A stretch of DNA of 64,000 nt, taken from the NCBI GenBank assembly GCA_024349245.1, contig JALDNG010000022.1:15113501-15177500 (forward strand), in the 5' to 3' direction. The stretch is from Neodontobutis hainanensis. Taxonomy: Eukaryota > Chordata > Actinopteri > Gobiiformes > Odontobutidae. Below, in pieces: positions 24,370 to 37,409 of the stretch. Both the position numbers and the translations under genes were made by a program. The stretch's first letter is position 1. The number at the start of each line of letters is the position of its first letter. The notes beneath the pieces are model-generated. The model was given only the letters and a program-made list of their open reading frames with translations, was not told where the DNA came from and searched no databases.

Positions 24370-24445
24370 GGAGTTTGTTTTCCCCGTGCTTGGGTGGCTT
24401 TCATCCGGGTACTCCGGTTTCCCCCACCAACCTCAAAACATGCAG
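24370..24445 (+). mobile_element. SINE internal fragment
   Basis: GGGTACTCCGGTTTCCCCCA followed by ACATGCAGGTTGACA matches a widespread fish SINE/retroposon internal segment (CTCCGGGTACTCCGGTTTCC in typical copies). Ends are not resolved. Confidence 0.5.
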
Positions 24446-27400
24446 GTTGACACCTTGTGGCGGCTGCCGACAGTGAATTTCCCCACAGGGATAATGGTTA
24501 TAATAAATAAAAAAAAATGGATGAAACATGTATGTTTTAAAATGCAACCATAACACTGCTTGTTTCATTTTATTTAAAGCAAAAGTGGTTATATAATGCA
24601 TTGGTCTAGTTCTTTTCTTGGTTTAAATGATCTGCTCTCTCTTAGTCTGATCCTAGTTATAACATAGACAAACATAAAGTTTTACAAAGCCAACATAATT
24701 AACTTTCTCAGACCCATTTTACTCATTAACGAAACAGACCAAACCCTTGTGCCCTTTTTGCTGACATGCCCTTTCTTTTTCTCAAACTGAGGACTGTACC
24801 ATCAGCTAAACCAAATCCTGGCGACCCCTCTTGCTCCTGCTAAACTCTGCTCACCCTGTCCCACTCAGTCCCTACCTCCTCCCCTCCCTTTGAGTCGTCT
24901 GGGGCGGGAAGAGCGCGGGAGACGCCACACTGGCCCAGATGGCTGCCGGCTAACCAACTCCAGCCAAAGGTAATCGGAAGTAGATGGGAAACCTTTTTGG
25001 TGACGAAAGCGAGGGGGGTAAGAGTAGCCCCATGAAAAGATAGAGGAAAAACGTGCAGGGCCAAAGAGTGTAAGTACAGCTGAGAGAGTGTTTCTGAACT
25101 CTAAATATGTGGAGGAATGGTTATGTGATGCCACTAATGTCACTAACTGCAAAAGGAGGAATACAGTGAAAGGTAATGAGGAAGCCAATAATACTTAGAA
25201 ATTTAGGAATACCACTTTTTGGACACCAAGAATATGGTTTTATATCAAAACCTAATGAGACCTCCAGGGCTGTCCAGAAACTGACATCAATATTTTTAAC
25301 TCTGCAGTATCAGAGCCTCGTGTACATTTTTGATACTGCCATATAAAGAACTGTATTTTCCATTAAACAGCACATTTTGAAAATATTTCAACATAAAGGA
25401 AGAAGATAACTGTACAGCAAACTGCAAACATTGTTCTGTTAGGCAGAAAAACTTGCTCCTCCAAAGCAAGACACTGGTATGATTCATAAATATCAACTCC
25501 TATGTGCTTTAAGTATTGGGGAAACTCAAGTTTAAAAGCAAGATTGGTCCTTTTTAAAGGATTTCCAGCTAACTTTAAGTTAGCTATGCTACATGTCAGT
25601 ATACTGTATAATTTTGATAGATGTGTGAAGTGGTGATGGGAGTTGTTTATTAAAGATAGAGAACTATGAACATGACTTTGAGACAAGTGTTTTCATTTGG
25701 CAATAAGTTATGTATCAACATAACTGTATCAACATATCTGTGACAGAATGAAGAATGTGCGACTGAGAACATCTCTTATGTCTATAGTTAATTTGGTCTC
25801 CTAACTTGACCTCAGTCCCTACAAATGTCATGTTTAGTGTTGCCTTGACCACAACATTAGTGCTTTATGACATTGAGGAGTCTTTGTTGCAGCTTCATTC
25901 AAAACGTGGAACAACTCAGAGTCCTCTCCTCTTCCCCTCCCTTAGGCCGTCTCCCAGTCATTTCCTGCACTTGTCAAACTCCCTCCATTTTCATTATTTT
26001 TGCTCCTGGTCGCTATTTATTGAGGGTTATTAAACTTGCAGCTTGATATCAAGTGCTTTTCATTACCACTAACTCTCCCTTTGTTTATTTTAACAAGAAA
26101 AAAAGAGAGATGGGACCCCCCAATGCTCTCCCTCGGTGCTTTTTAAGTCGAACTGCTTAAAAAGATTTGTGGGCAACCTTCAAAAGAGCTCCCCAACAGC
26201 ATACATGCACCGTCTCAAACAGGCTTCCTGGGAAATTATTACTGCAAACAGTGCAGAAATCTGACTAAATTAGGAGTAATCTGTCTCGTAGAGGTGATGC
26301 TGTCGTACATCTTCTGCAGTGTGTTGTGCAAAACCTCCCCTCTGGGCTGTATCACTTCAGCAAAATAAAAAACTTATGTTTGTCGGCAGGCCAAGCAAGC
26401 ACATACACGGACTCTTTACTTTTCTGTTTTCCTTGGACAACTACCTCAACAGCACAAGAATATCAAGCGTATAGCCGACCAAAATCACAGCCAAGAAAGG
26501 TTTGGGCTGCAGACAGGCCACACAATTGCAATCACGATCTGCAAAGGAGAAAAGGAAAGAGGAAAAGAAAGCTTTCATTGTGAGAAAAGTTGGAAAAGCT
26601 AAGAATAATTAGGTGGGAATTTAAGTGAAGGCCAAATTTGCAATGTAATCAAGCCAGTGGACCCAGAAGCATCTGACACGTCATTTTTTTCATCTTGTCA
26701 TCTGGTTGTGAACAGAGACTAGTACTTTTCATGTGCTGCAAGGGATGTACAGTATTTCTTTTTTTTTTTTTTTTAATGGAGCTAACTATGCTGTCCTTGT
26801 CTGTAACTGTTGCCAGGGAGAGTGGGGCTATCCGAAAACTAGCAGACTAATAAAAGCCATATGACTGGCTCAAAGTAAAGTCTGTATGGAGCTAACAGAT
26901 GCTAAGTGTCCCTCAGCTTAGCCCCCACTCTTTCTCTCGCACACGCTGTCTACACTTTGATCAACGAGAAGCTCATGAATCAGCTTTTGGTTCGGTTTAT
27001 TATTTCATTAAGCTGCTGGTACGGCTTCCTCTTTTTCTAACAGGACCATAAGGCCGAGGGATAATATGGCATAAAAGCAGAGTTTGGGCGGGAAGACAAA
27101 ACCTGCTTAAACGAGAAGTGAGGGATATTTTATTTCTGGTCAAATTAGGTTTTAATAACTGTATATTCAAACAGATATTACTGTTAAAGAGTGCTGAGTC
27201 AGTAACATAGATGTCTTTACAGCAAACAGAGAATACTTTTTTCTGGTATCCCGTCCGTTTTTATCCAATCAGAAGAGAGAACACAGCTGCAGGTTCATGG
27301 AGTTTAAGAATCACTACATTATTAGCTCTAGGTATTTAGAATTCAGTCTGTTAAAAAGAATAAAGAGCTCTGGAGCTAAACTTTGGTACATGGAGCTGTT

Positions 27401-27894
27401 TCCTTTTTAACAAACTCTAAACCATGGTCTTATTGTTTATTCCTCATTAGTTTACATGATACTGTGCCGCTGTCTGACTCTGGAGCATGCTCAGTCTTTG
27501 TCACACCTCAGTCTGAGTAAGTCCTATACATGCAACAAAAGTCTGACACTGAGTTATCCATGGTGTGTTGCTCCAATAAAGACAAGTTTTAATTTTTGTC
27601 TAACCTAATCAGACTGACTTTGGATTGACTTTTCTCTGCTTACGTGCAACTGCACCGAGTGTCTGAAGGAAAACAAAGTGCTTCTTCTACTGATGCTTTT
27701 GAGTGAACTTTCTGTGCACTACTCCCCCTGCTGGGAATTGAGTGGAAATTATTTTTGAAGTTCAAAAAGTGCACATTATTCCTCAAGTATAAATATTGCA
27801 ACGCCTCACTGACAGCTTAAGGTCATGTGCTGTTGTAATAACCTTGTTACAATTAATAGTTTTACATCACAACAGACAAAGACAATTTTTAACA

Positions 27895-28252
27895 CAAAGG
27901 GTGGGTAATTATATTGCCCCAAGGGCCACATTAGAACATGGGACTCTGGTGGAGGGCCGGGCCAACACTTCTTTTGCCTTTAGCTTCAGTTTTCAATCCA
28001 CTCTTTACAGTTTGTTCTAAAACCAATAAAAAACTACCTCTCGCTGACAGTAGAGATGATAGCTTTATGAAGGGTTGTTGTCATTTGGAGCATGTTATAG
28101 TGGAATCAACTGATCACTGCAGAATACTGAAAAAAAAAGAAAAATATATACAGTGTTTAATCATCAATAAATTATTTGTAAATGTTTGTTGGGCCAGATT
28201 AAACAGCTCAACAGGCCGCATGTGGCCCCTGGGCCTTAGTTTGTCCACCCCT
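27895..28252. mobile_element. Degenerate hAT-like MITE
   Basis: The right end GTTTGTCCACCCCTG and internal GGGCCACATT / GCATGTGGCCCCTGGGCC are typical of hAT Charlie-like elements, and the left end CAAAGGGTGGGTAATTA is an imperfect inverted match. No target-site duplication could be seen. Confidence 0.55.
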
Positions 28253-29439
28253 GCACTAGGTGCTGATATCCCAATGTTGCCATAGCATTGTATCTTCTCA
28301 GTGCTTCACTTTTGTCCTCTTTTAATTTTATTTAGTATATAGTTAGTATAGTTTCGGTAGTTTTTTTTCCGCTCTCTGGAAAACTAAATGCTATGCAATG
28401 TTTTTGTCGCCAATTTATGACATTCTTCCTGTTTGGGCTTGTGTACGGGCCGCGTGACGTTGACACTTGAATCAAAGTTCAGTTGGAAGTTGGAATGTTT
28501 AGTACACACTAAGGTTTGTATGGCAGCATTTACACTTATCCAAGTAACAGAGTCTGTTTGAACCGCACTAACAACAAGTGTGAACGCACCCTCCTCCTTT
28601 AACCAGACTCAAGTGATCTACTCATATGTTTCTTTTTCTTTAATTTAGTCAGTGCTACTAGAGTAAATCTAATAGAGTAAATGTAAAACGTATGCCTATA
28701 CAACCAACAAGACAGATGGTGAATTTGATGCCCTGTCAGCGATTATTCCCCTGTAACTACCTCGTAAAAAAGTCTTCTAGGTTTACACTGATATCCATGT
28801 GATCTCCTCAACCGGTGATATAAATAATAGAACGTATTGGGGGCTAAATCCCAGACTAAACTCATTCTCTGCGTCTGGTACAAAACGAAAAAGGCAGGCA
28901 TTCCTTTCTCAATTTCCCCAAATAAACAGTGTGCAGATGAAAAGTGGGAACATAAACAGGCCGGGCTGGTTTGGAGGACCTCGGATGTGCTCCCCTCACT
29001 CTCAAAATGTGCCTCACAAGTCTGAGACAATATTTAGTGAGAGCGCTGACTCGACACGAACAGAGTGAGCCAGCAGCAGCAGCACTGGGAATAAAGCACA
29101 GATGGTTCGGACGGTTCACAGAGTTTCATAACATTCGTTTCAACCCAGTTTCTATCTGTCTTTTGGGACAGCTCCGAGCCCCACATACTCAGTTAATATT
29201 ACATAACCCAATTATTACAAGAGAAGAAAGTGACTCAGTCTTTATGGCTCACTCGCTGTCAGTTTTTATAGTTAGACTCACGTTTTACTGTTCGCAAATT
29301 TAGTAAAAAAAAAAAAAGAGCAGTAGTAACTTTTTTATCAAACAAGTGCATACAATAAAATCATCCACTGACAACAAACCTAACCTACTGAGCTATTAAA
29401 CGTCCATTTTGCTGCTATAGAGTCAATTTCTTTTGTAGT

Positions 29440-29835
29440 CAAGACTGCATTTAGCAAGACCAAGTCATGTCCAAGTCCAGAGCGTATCAAGACCAAGACA
29501 AGACCAACACTTTTAGCAATCGAGACCAAGTCAAGACCCAGACCTTGTCATGGAAAGACCAGCTAAACACCAATTTAATTCTGCAAACAGTGTAGAGTAC
29601 ACTGTAAGATATAAGGGTAAATAATCCAAACAGTCCAAGTCCAGTCTTAGACCAAGTCCAGGCTCGTGAAGTTCAGTGTTTTAATTGAATATAAAATGAT
29701 CAAGGTTTTCATCCAAACACAAGAACAGCCATAAATACCATTTGTGGACTTGGTTGGTCTTGACGTCCGAGGTCGAGACAAAAAAATGAGTTCAAGAGAC
29801 TATGCCAAGACCAAGACCAAGACCTTTACCCTGTC
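29440..29835. repeat. GACCAAG-type dispersed repeat, long copy
   Basis: About 395 bp built around degenerate AAGACCAAGACC units, with AGTCCAGTCTTAGACCAAG, GAATATAAAATGAT and GGTCTTGACGTCCGAGG in between. The same series occurs in the same orientation at 60190-60560. Confidence 0.75.
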
Positions 29836-31244
29836 TCCAGTGCAACATCACCACCTGGTCTTCCTTTGAAAACCTGTTCCAGATTGGGGGTAAACGAGGA
29901 CAGGATAGCACATAATATATTTGCCGTCTGTTGCAAAGCAGAGGAACTGAGTGGTTTCTGACTCTATGATAGCAATTCCTGTTTGAATATTCAGCTGTTC
30001 AACCCTTTCATGTTAGTACTCCTCAAGAGAAATGATGTAGTCCCATGAAGATCTATAAATGGAGTGGTTTGGAAGAGTGGCCACTGTGCACATGGTCCGT
30101 CTGGGTTTCTATGGGTCGTCGGCTGCAGTATTATTAAATCACATGCAGCTTACAACCAGTGATTTGGAACCTTAACAAGATGATTTTAAACATTTTGACA
30201 GGTCTGTTATCCCAGTTTCTGCCACTAGAGGCATTTTTGAGCAATGGCACTTTGCCTCTGCGACATACAAAAATAAAAAATATAATATATAGTAAAGCTT
30301 TTATATTTATAAAGGTTTTCTGCAAAAGTCAAACTATGGAACTATTGGTGCAGCAAGTTAAGAAGTTAACTTCTTGCATAAACAGTAACACAGTAATAAA
30401 TCATATTTATTTACAGCAACAAATGCCAAAGCACGATGAAGAGCCTTACTTCTTCTACCGTCGATTTATTGGAAGTGAGTTTTAAAGGTCAGAAACTACA
30501 CAGCTCCTCGAGTGTAAATGTGAGTCATCATTATCAACAGCTGGGGGTTAGATAATGATGAAATAACCACTGACATATTTGGTTTAGTGTCACAACAGAT
30601 AAAGAAAACAGCAAAACTTTTGACATAAATGCTTTCTCATGACTCACACTTTGGGCTGTTGTTATAAAACTCATTTAAATTCAACATTATTAAAAGCAAC
30701 TGGATGGAGTCATCACATGACTCCCTTATTTTAATAACTAAGCAGCCTCAGCTGTGTATAAAAGTCCCTCACCTGCTGTTGATCAATGCCTCTTGGTTAT
30801 CCTTATGTATTGAACAACCTCACTTAATGCAGTTACATAATCTCCACTGTAGAGCATTATTACTTCATTAAACCGTGAGCTGCTCCCCCCACAGGCCACA
30901 GTCACAATGCCACTCTTCAGTTTTAGTCTGTACCTGATGTCTGCAGACGGCCACATCATCCCTACTCTACACACAGACTGAGAGTGCCCTGTCATCAGCC
31001 AAAGAGTGGACTTCAAAAGGTTTGCAAAGACGAAACGTTGTATTGAGACAATATAACGCAATAAAATGAAATAACGTGCAGCTTTAAAACACTATACAGA
31101 TGTAGTCAGTGTCTTAATGAACCAAACGAAAGCAGAAAGCATTGGTTTGTGAAGCAGCCTGTTGCCAGCATCATGTCAGGACCGTTTCCTTCCAGACGTG
31201 AGCGCGGAAAACAGGCGCAGACTGTGACCGGACAGAGGACCTAC

Positions 31245-31450
31245 CTTCCTCCAGGGCTCCCTCCAGAGGTTTCCGCGCTGAGAGACAGTGCTGTGCCCGC
31301 TGTCCCGTGTCCACTGTCCCGCCGTGTCCTGAGCGGCGAGGAGGCGGTACAAGCGGCGGAGGAGACACTGCTCAAAACTTCTACCAACTTCCAGCGGCGG
31401 ACAGCCACGCTCCGCTGTCAAGACGCTCTCACGTAAATGTTCACGCTTCC
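31245..31450 (-). promoter_or_regulatory. adamts10: Probable adamts10 first (non-coding) exon and GC-rich promoter
   Basis: This block is rich in G, C and CpG against an AT-rich background. On the minus strand it ends in a good donor (GGAAG|GTAGGT at 31245/31244). The only upstream-facing gene it could serve is adamts10, whose start-codon exon lies 9.7 kb away behind a plausible acceptor. The 5' end is not resolved, and the assignment is by inference without transcript support. Confidence 0.45.
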
Positions 31451-32534
31451 GGTCAAGACTTTCCAAATAAAGGCTGTCAGTAAAAGTTCGAACAGAGGTT
31501 ACTAACACTGTATATATCAGGGTACTGTTTTATTTTATATTTTAAAAACTAGAATTATTATAATAAAATGATAGTTTTCAGACAATAAAAATCTTATCTT
31601 AACTTTTTCTTTACTTTATTATCTTTAGCTGATGGTATGTGTGGGCATATAAGAACTTGATACTGGCTCATAATAAGAAAGAGAATGCTAGTCAGTATAA
31701 TTAACTTGGTAATCGTTGCTAATGCTAATTTCTGGTCCATATTCAAATGTGTCAAAATGTCAGATACTGTCCCCTTTGGTCCTGCTCAGTTTGGTGATCT
31801 CACTTTACCAAACAGATGCAGAAAACTGATGACATGGCTTTTATTTAACGGGACCTTCAGAAAAAGCCTGGAAGGATTCTCCTACAGAAAGTAAAAAAGG
31901 TGTTTTGTTATGTTTAAATGTAGGTGATGTAAAGGCATCTTTGTAATAGTTGTTTAGGTCATAATTATATATATTTATAATAATAATAATAATAATAATA
32001 AATTATAATTATAATATAATTTGTTTAGGTCAGTTCAGAACAGGATCTGAGAGCTGCACGTGCCCTGGGCCTACACAACCAAATCTAAAGAACGAGATGT
32101 TATAGGTCTTGTTTTGTGGCTTGCTCTTATGTATCCCACATCAGATTATCCTTAATAACCATTTAGTATTTATCTAAGTCAACAGTGATGATTTGATAAT
32201 ACAGTTCACATAATTAATTATACAAATACAAATACATAAATACTAGCACAAACAACATAAAAGTCGTTAGAATTGTAGTTGTACATATTTCATTTCAGAT
32301 CCGTTCAGTTGCTGCTTTTATTGTGAAGAAATCCGAACCTTTTTCCTGTTCCTCATTCGCTTGTGTCTGACTTTATTGGCCTCAGTTCTCTGATTGGCTG
32401 CGGCTCAGGGAAGCAGCTGCAGTCTGTGAGGAGGGAGGGAGCAGCGTGTGAACCCGTTTACACACTCACCTCAGCGACTTGGCTCAGAGCTACACACACA
32501 CTGACTGCAGCCCAACACACACGCAGCATCCAGG
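31451..32534. other. Interval between the divergent adamts10 and zap70 5' ends
   Basis: About 0.9-1 kb, mostly AT-rich with a (TAA)n microsatellite around 31975-32001. The right end rises in GC towards the zap70 first exon. Confidence 0.5.
32341..32534 (+). promoter_or_regulatory. zap70: Probable zap70 promoter and non-coding first exon
   Basis: GC-richer sequence with two inverted CCAAT boxes (ATTGG near 32374 and 32392) leads into a block ending in a strong donor, CCAGG|GTAAGTATC at 32534/32535. The next plus-strand exon with a matching role is the zap70 start-codon exon 8.7 kb downstream, where an acceptor (CTTCCATAG at about 41273) precedes the ATG. The transcription start is not resolved. 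Confidence 0.5.
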
Positions 32535-34480
32535 GTAAGTATCACATTTGAGTGGGTCATAAGCAGCTAAAATGTGGGGATAGACTCCAAAATCCAACTA
32601 CAGAGACAGTAAAAATGGAGCAGCTTGTTATACTCTGCCTCTAATTAAAGTCCTCGTTGTTGAAAGGCTTTATGTTGAGAGGTTCACAGTGTGTTATTTT
32701 AATGCTTACACCACATATGCACAACACAACTTGACAAACTGCACTGACTTTTTATGTTCTTGACCCTCTTTCTTGTGAAACTGAGTCACATTAAGGGAAC
32801 ATACAAGATAAAACATTAATACATCAAAGTTTGTAAATGAATATAACTAAGTAAGAACTAACTGTCCCATATACACCTCGCTTTGTCTTGTGTGTGTGTG
32901 TGTGTGTTTGTGTGTGTGTGTCTCTTGAATGCTCTCTGACGCTGCAGCTCGTGGGTGGTTTAGTGGCTCTTTTGTCTTCTCGCTCTTGTTTGCTTTCCTC
33001 CGATAAGCATCAGATCAGAAAGTCAACAACTGAATGAAACAAATTCCTCAGCAACTGTTATTTGGGATGTTATAGATCTAGTTGGACAGAGAAAGGACCC
33101 GTATATTTCAGCAGGCATTTAAAACAATATAAAGAGTAAAGGACTCAGGCTCTGAAGAAGCACAGTTGTGTGTAGCTGGCACCTGGCCTCATGCTGCATT
33201 CAGATGAAAAGATAAACCTTGTCTCTGAACCAACAGCGCTGCTCAGAAATGCAGCAGAGAAACATTAGTAGTTTCACTCACAATTTATTTGTGTGGATGG
33301 CTTGTGTTGAGACTTTAGGAACATTAACAAAAATGTCCAAGTCCAGTTTTTGAGTCAATACTCCAGTCTTAGACCAGGTCCAGACTCATGTAGGTCAGTG
33401 TTTGAAGAAGAACAAGATTTTTTATTGAATATAAAATGATTGACTGGCTCCTAATAATCACAAAACCTATGTAATCAAGAAAAATCAATTAGTCATTGTT
33501 TTTCACATTATATTGGCCAAAACACATCTGTGAAGATTCTCAATCATCCAGGTCATCTTGAAGAAAAGGTTAAAGCAAGGGCATCTGAAATTAATTTTGT
33601 CTCTTTTTCCAAAAAACTTTTTCAATTCTGAGATCAACTGATACAAGAGCTGAGTTTTATCTCTAGAGGGAGGGGTTTGACCTGAAACCAAACCTGATTG
33701 GACCAGGCTGTTCAGGTCTAATAGTTGTTACCATAAAAGGACAGTGTGACTCCTGATGTGAGAGTCGTTACAGGCTCAGGAGAGTTGTTAGTGACACTGT
33801 TTGTTGTCCTTCTAGAGTGAAACTGTTCTGATTTAGGTTTCAGAACACTGTTGGAAATACTAGGCAACATAAATCTGAGGCCACCGCCGCTGTTCAACAA
33901 AGGCTTTGCTTCCTCCACACCTCTCTCCAAACCAACTGGCCTCTCTGGACAAAATTCAGACATTGCTGTCCTCAAAGGAATGTTGTTTCTCTTTGAGGAC
34001 TCAGGTCTCAGGTCCTCCAGGGTTGACTCTTCTGTGCCGATACATCCTCTTGTGAAGCTGTGGATTTGTTTCTCCAACATAACTGTCACTGCACTCTTCA
34101 CTGAACTGCATTAACCACATTCCTCTGTTACGTCTTTACCTTGAAAAGCCTTTTCTTCACATTATAAAACACAAAATGTGCAAGATTTGCAACACAACAG
34201 TGTTTTCCACGAGATTGTGAAAGTGCACTACATTGTTGATCTTTATTATTATTTCTGTTTATTTTTTAAGCTATTTATTTAAAAGTTTGAATATATTATT
34301 TATTTTAAGGACAATTGAGTTCAAATTGAACTGTTTTGTTCAATAAATTCAACATATTTTATGGAGTCATCAAGTAAAATATTCATGATTTCAATAATGT
34401 CAAAAATAACTATGATCATGATTTTATCCATAATTGTGCAGCCCTAATGTTCGAGACCATTAAAAATGTCAAGACCAAAA

Positions 34481-34510
34481 CTTTCTTTCTTTCTTTCTTT
34501 CTTTCTTTCT
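34481..34510. repeat. (CTTT)n microsatellite
   Basis: About seven CTTT units occur without interruption. They abut a GACCAAG-like fragment. Confidence 0.9.
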
Positions 34511-37409
34511 GATCTATTCTGTTCTATATTCAAAGTTGAAAACATTTTTAAAAATAAAACTTGCCTGTTCAGTTTACAAGATTTTACACAGACTTGCCCC
34601 ACCGCCTTCGAATGAGTTCATTGGGTTCAGATCAGGCCCTAGGTGAAAGTCACTAGAGCCTGGTCTAGAGCCGACTGTGAGTAAACAGGTGCTGTCAGAG
34701 AGGGAGACTGAAATCTGGAACTAAATACCTGCAGTAAAAGATTGTATAACTTTTAACAAATTTAAAAGATTTTTTTCTGGTATATTTACGTACGTATTTG
34801 ACATATTCATCAATATGCACTGTCCCTTTTAAATAAATAAATCAAAATTCTGTGCAACCAAACTATTGACTGATCAAATAAATAGATAAATAACTGAAGA
34901 GATGAAGTGTGCTGACTGTTTTTCTGACATCAGGGTACCTTCACGGATTGAAAGAAATAGCTTGCCATCAAAATGTGTTAAATTCACAGTTTTGTCTGTA
35001 CAATAATCCTTGTTTATATTCATCGTAGGAGGTTGAATTACAGCGTGTGTTTCCAAAAACCCCAGTTATAACGTGGGTTTTGTTACCACAGCTGTGTGCG
35101 AGCTTAGTGTGAAAAGAGAATAAAAGTATGTTTGCGCCACAGTCACGCCGAGACACACAGCTTCTCTGGCTTACTAACGTTGACTTTACATCTGCACAAA
35201 TATATTTAGCTGCTTTCATTGTGCCTGGGAATAGAAAACCAAAAGTGGGTAGGTTTTTAACACGCCCCAGTGGCCTGTGCCTATGTGCGTCTTTATCGCT
35301 TCTTGAAATTACGAGACGTATTTTGGGGGAGTAAGGCATATCTGCATGAAGCCCCGGCCGCAGTCAGACAATATTGGACTGGAATAGAAAATGGGAGGCT
35401 CCCTGTACAAGATCTGCATGTTTTATGGCTCAGGCTATAGCTATAAATACAGAATGTATGACAATAGAGAGGTTATTCGCCTAAAGCAGTGAGATGGGAC
35501 CTAAACATAAGCTTCTTTAGACATTATTTGACCTGTTTCTGTTCCTGCATGGCCCAGCACTGGACAAACTTAATCCTGAGCAGACCAACTGACCACTGCT
35601 GGAGGACAATACTTTCCACTGATAATTTAGTTTGGGCCCATAATTATCCACTTTATATTCCACTGTAATAACTGTGTGGAAAATATAAATTTATATGACA
35701 TTGGCGCATCGGAAAACATGCTGATGTATGTTTAGAGGAATGCTTAAAGTCACATAACACAGAGTAACTTTGTGATAGTGGAGCCCAAATAATCATCCCC
35801 TAAAACAGCCCTGTTCAGTGGTTATCGCAGGAATGTACTTGATTTAATTTGAATCATGTAATTTACAAAAACACAGCTTGTGTTAGTTACAGCCAAACAA
35901 CTGACCTCATGCACAATGGACGGTTCAGAGAGGCCAGATAAAGGCAATGAGTAGTTCTTGTGTTTATAGGGTCACATTGTTAGTATTTGTTGACTCAGTG
36001 ATTTTGTAAAGCAGGGGTCCGTATTGACAGGCTCAAGTCCAAATCCAGACTGTAGAAGTCCTCCATTTCCTCTATTTTTCACTTAACCAACTGTTCACCT
36101 AAAGAAATAAAAGTTGCATTAATTGTTTAGTGACTATGTAGGATGGTCAGAAACTGGGTTTAGTGGAAACATGTAGTTTATCAAAAAAAGAATATGTCAC
36201 CTTTGAAAAAACAAGGATTTTTTAATAATTATTTTTCACTTGAATAGTGCAAAGTAAACAGCATTTGATTTGTGAAGGTTGTAGCGAGTCTCTTTTATGC
36301 AGAGGTTTTGGTCTCTTAGGCATGTACTCCTTTTGTCCATCACATAAGCAACAAACCTGGGTTCATAAAACCATGTGATAAAATAAACAATAAGCTATTC
36401 AATGTCTTTAATCGGCTTGTAGATTTTGGCGTAGGTTTCTCATCCTTCGCTGTGACTCACACAACTTTCTTTTCTCTGTTTGTGGAAAATGCAACTCCTT
36501 TTGCAGATGCACTTTTTGCAGCCGTTTTGTTGCATACATTATGTCCTCATTGATGCCCCAGATTCAAAATGAAGAATGGTTCAAAATCTGTGTCATTACA
36601 GTAGATAGGACTTTATCCCACAGAGGGAACATTCCCTTGTACAGCAGCTCTCAAACAGGTTAAGTCCAAAAAGTAAAATGCAATGTATGCATGCAATGGA
36701 ATAAAAAAATATATATATTAACACAATCTTAGCGGCATTTTAAATAGAAAAAAAAATAAAAATGAAGTTTACATTAAAACATTCAACTCAAGCCAACTAT
36801 ATACATATTTACAAAGTTAGAGGGACTGTTCTGGGTTATTGTTACATGTGTGAACTGTAAAGTCTAACTGCAGCAGGTAGGAATGACCTGCGGTAGCGCT
36901 CCTTCCTGCTCTGAGGGTGACTCAGTCTGCCGCTGAAGGAGCTTATACAGCAGTCTTATACTCGGGTAAGAGCATGGATTATTTAAATACTGTGCAGACA
37001 GGTTAAAAAGTGCACTTCTTATGTCTTATATTAATGTTTAAATAATGAAATTGCTATTTCTGGGGTGTGATTTAGTTCTTAAGTCTAATCTTTTTTCAAA
37101 TTGTGGTTAAATTTGGCTGATGCTTTACACACACACACAAACAAAACTCCTTGCTAACATTTATGAAAACACAACTATTAAGTTTTAATCTTTAAAAACA
37201 TAAGCTAGTGTTAACAAAAACAGAGGCAACAAAAGGCTTTCAGAGGCTTATATAGCCTCTTAATGGGGTGATGGGCAGCAGGTGTGGAAGGGTGGAGGCT
37301 GGACGGGAAAGAGCGCTTGATTCCTCCACCTTGAGAAGGGCTGTGTTTAGGGATGTGGAAGTTTTTGGCAAAACTCAATTAATAGACCCAAGTCAAATTC
37401 CCAGGTCAC

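Larger units (their letters stand above)
21495..31244. other. 5' intron of adamts10, 9.7 kb, repeats only
   Basis: This is the presumed intron between the non-coding first exon and the start-codon exon. It holds an L2 LINE fragment (22041-22714), a SINE fragment (24370-24445), a hAT-like remnant (27895-28252), a GACCAAG-type repeat (29440-29835) and a poly-T run near 26757. Two stretches near 22850 and 27225 share a segment ending TTTTATCCAATCAGAA. No gene was recognised. Confidence 0.55.

Noticed and set aside
24865..25188. A 107-codon minus-strand frame beginning with a hydrophobic, signal-like stretch (MASSLPFTVFLLLQLVTLV)
   Set aside because: It lies within the adamts10 5' intron, has no recognisable domain beyond the start, low-complexity arginine/glycine at the end, and no splice or promoter context.
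28743..29303. Several overlapping 85-110-codon frames on both strands
   Set aside because: No domain, codon bias or splice context supports coding; they appear to be chance frames in a slightly GC-richer patch.
30218..30235. A second CTCF-like site
   Set aside because: CCACTAGAGGCATTT departs from the core at several positions.
33718..34114. A 127-codon minus-strand frame overlapping an 87-codon plus-strand frame
   Set aside because: Neither contains a recognisable motif; they lie in zap70 intron 1 and probably reflect a chance low-stop patch or an old repeat.
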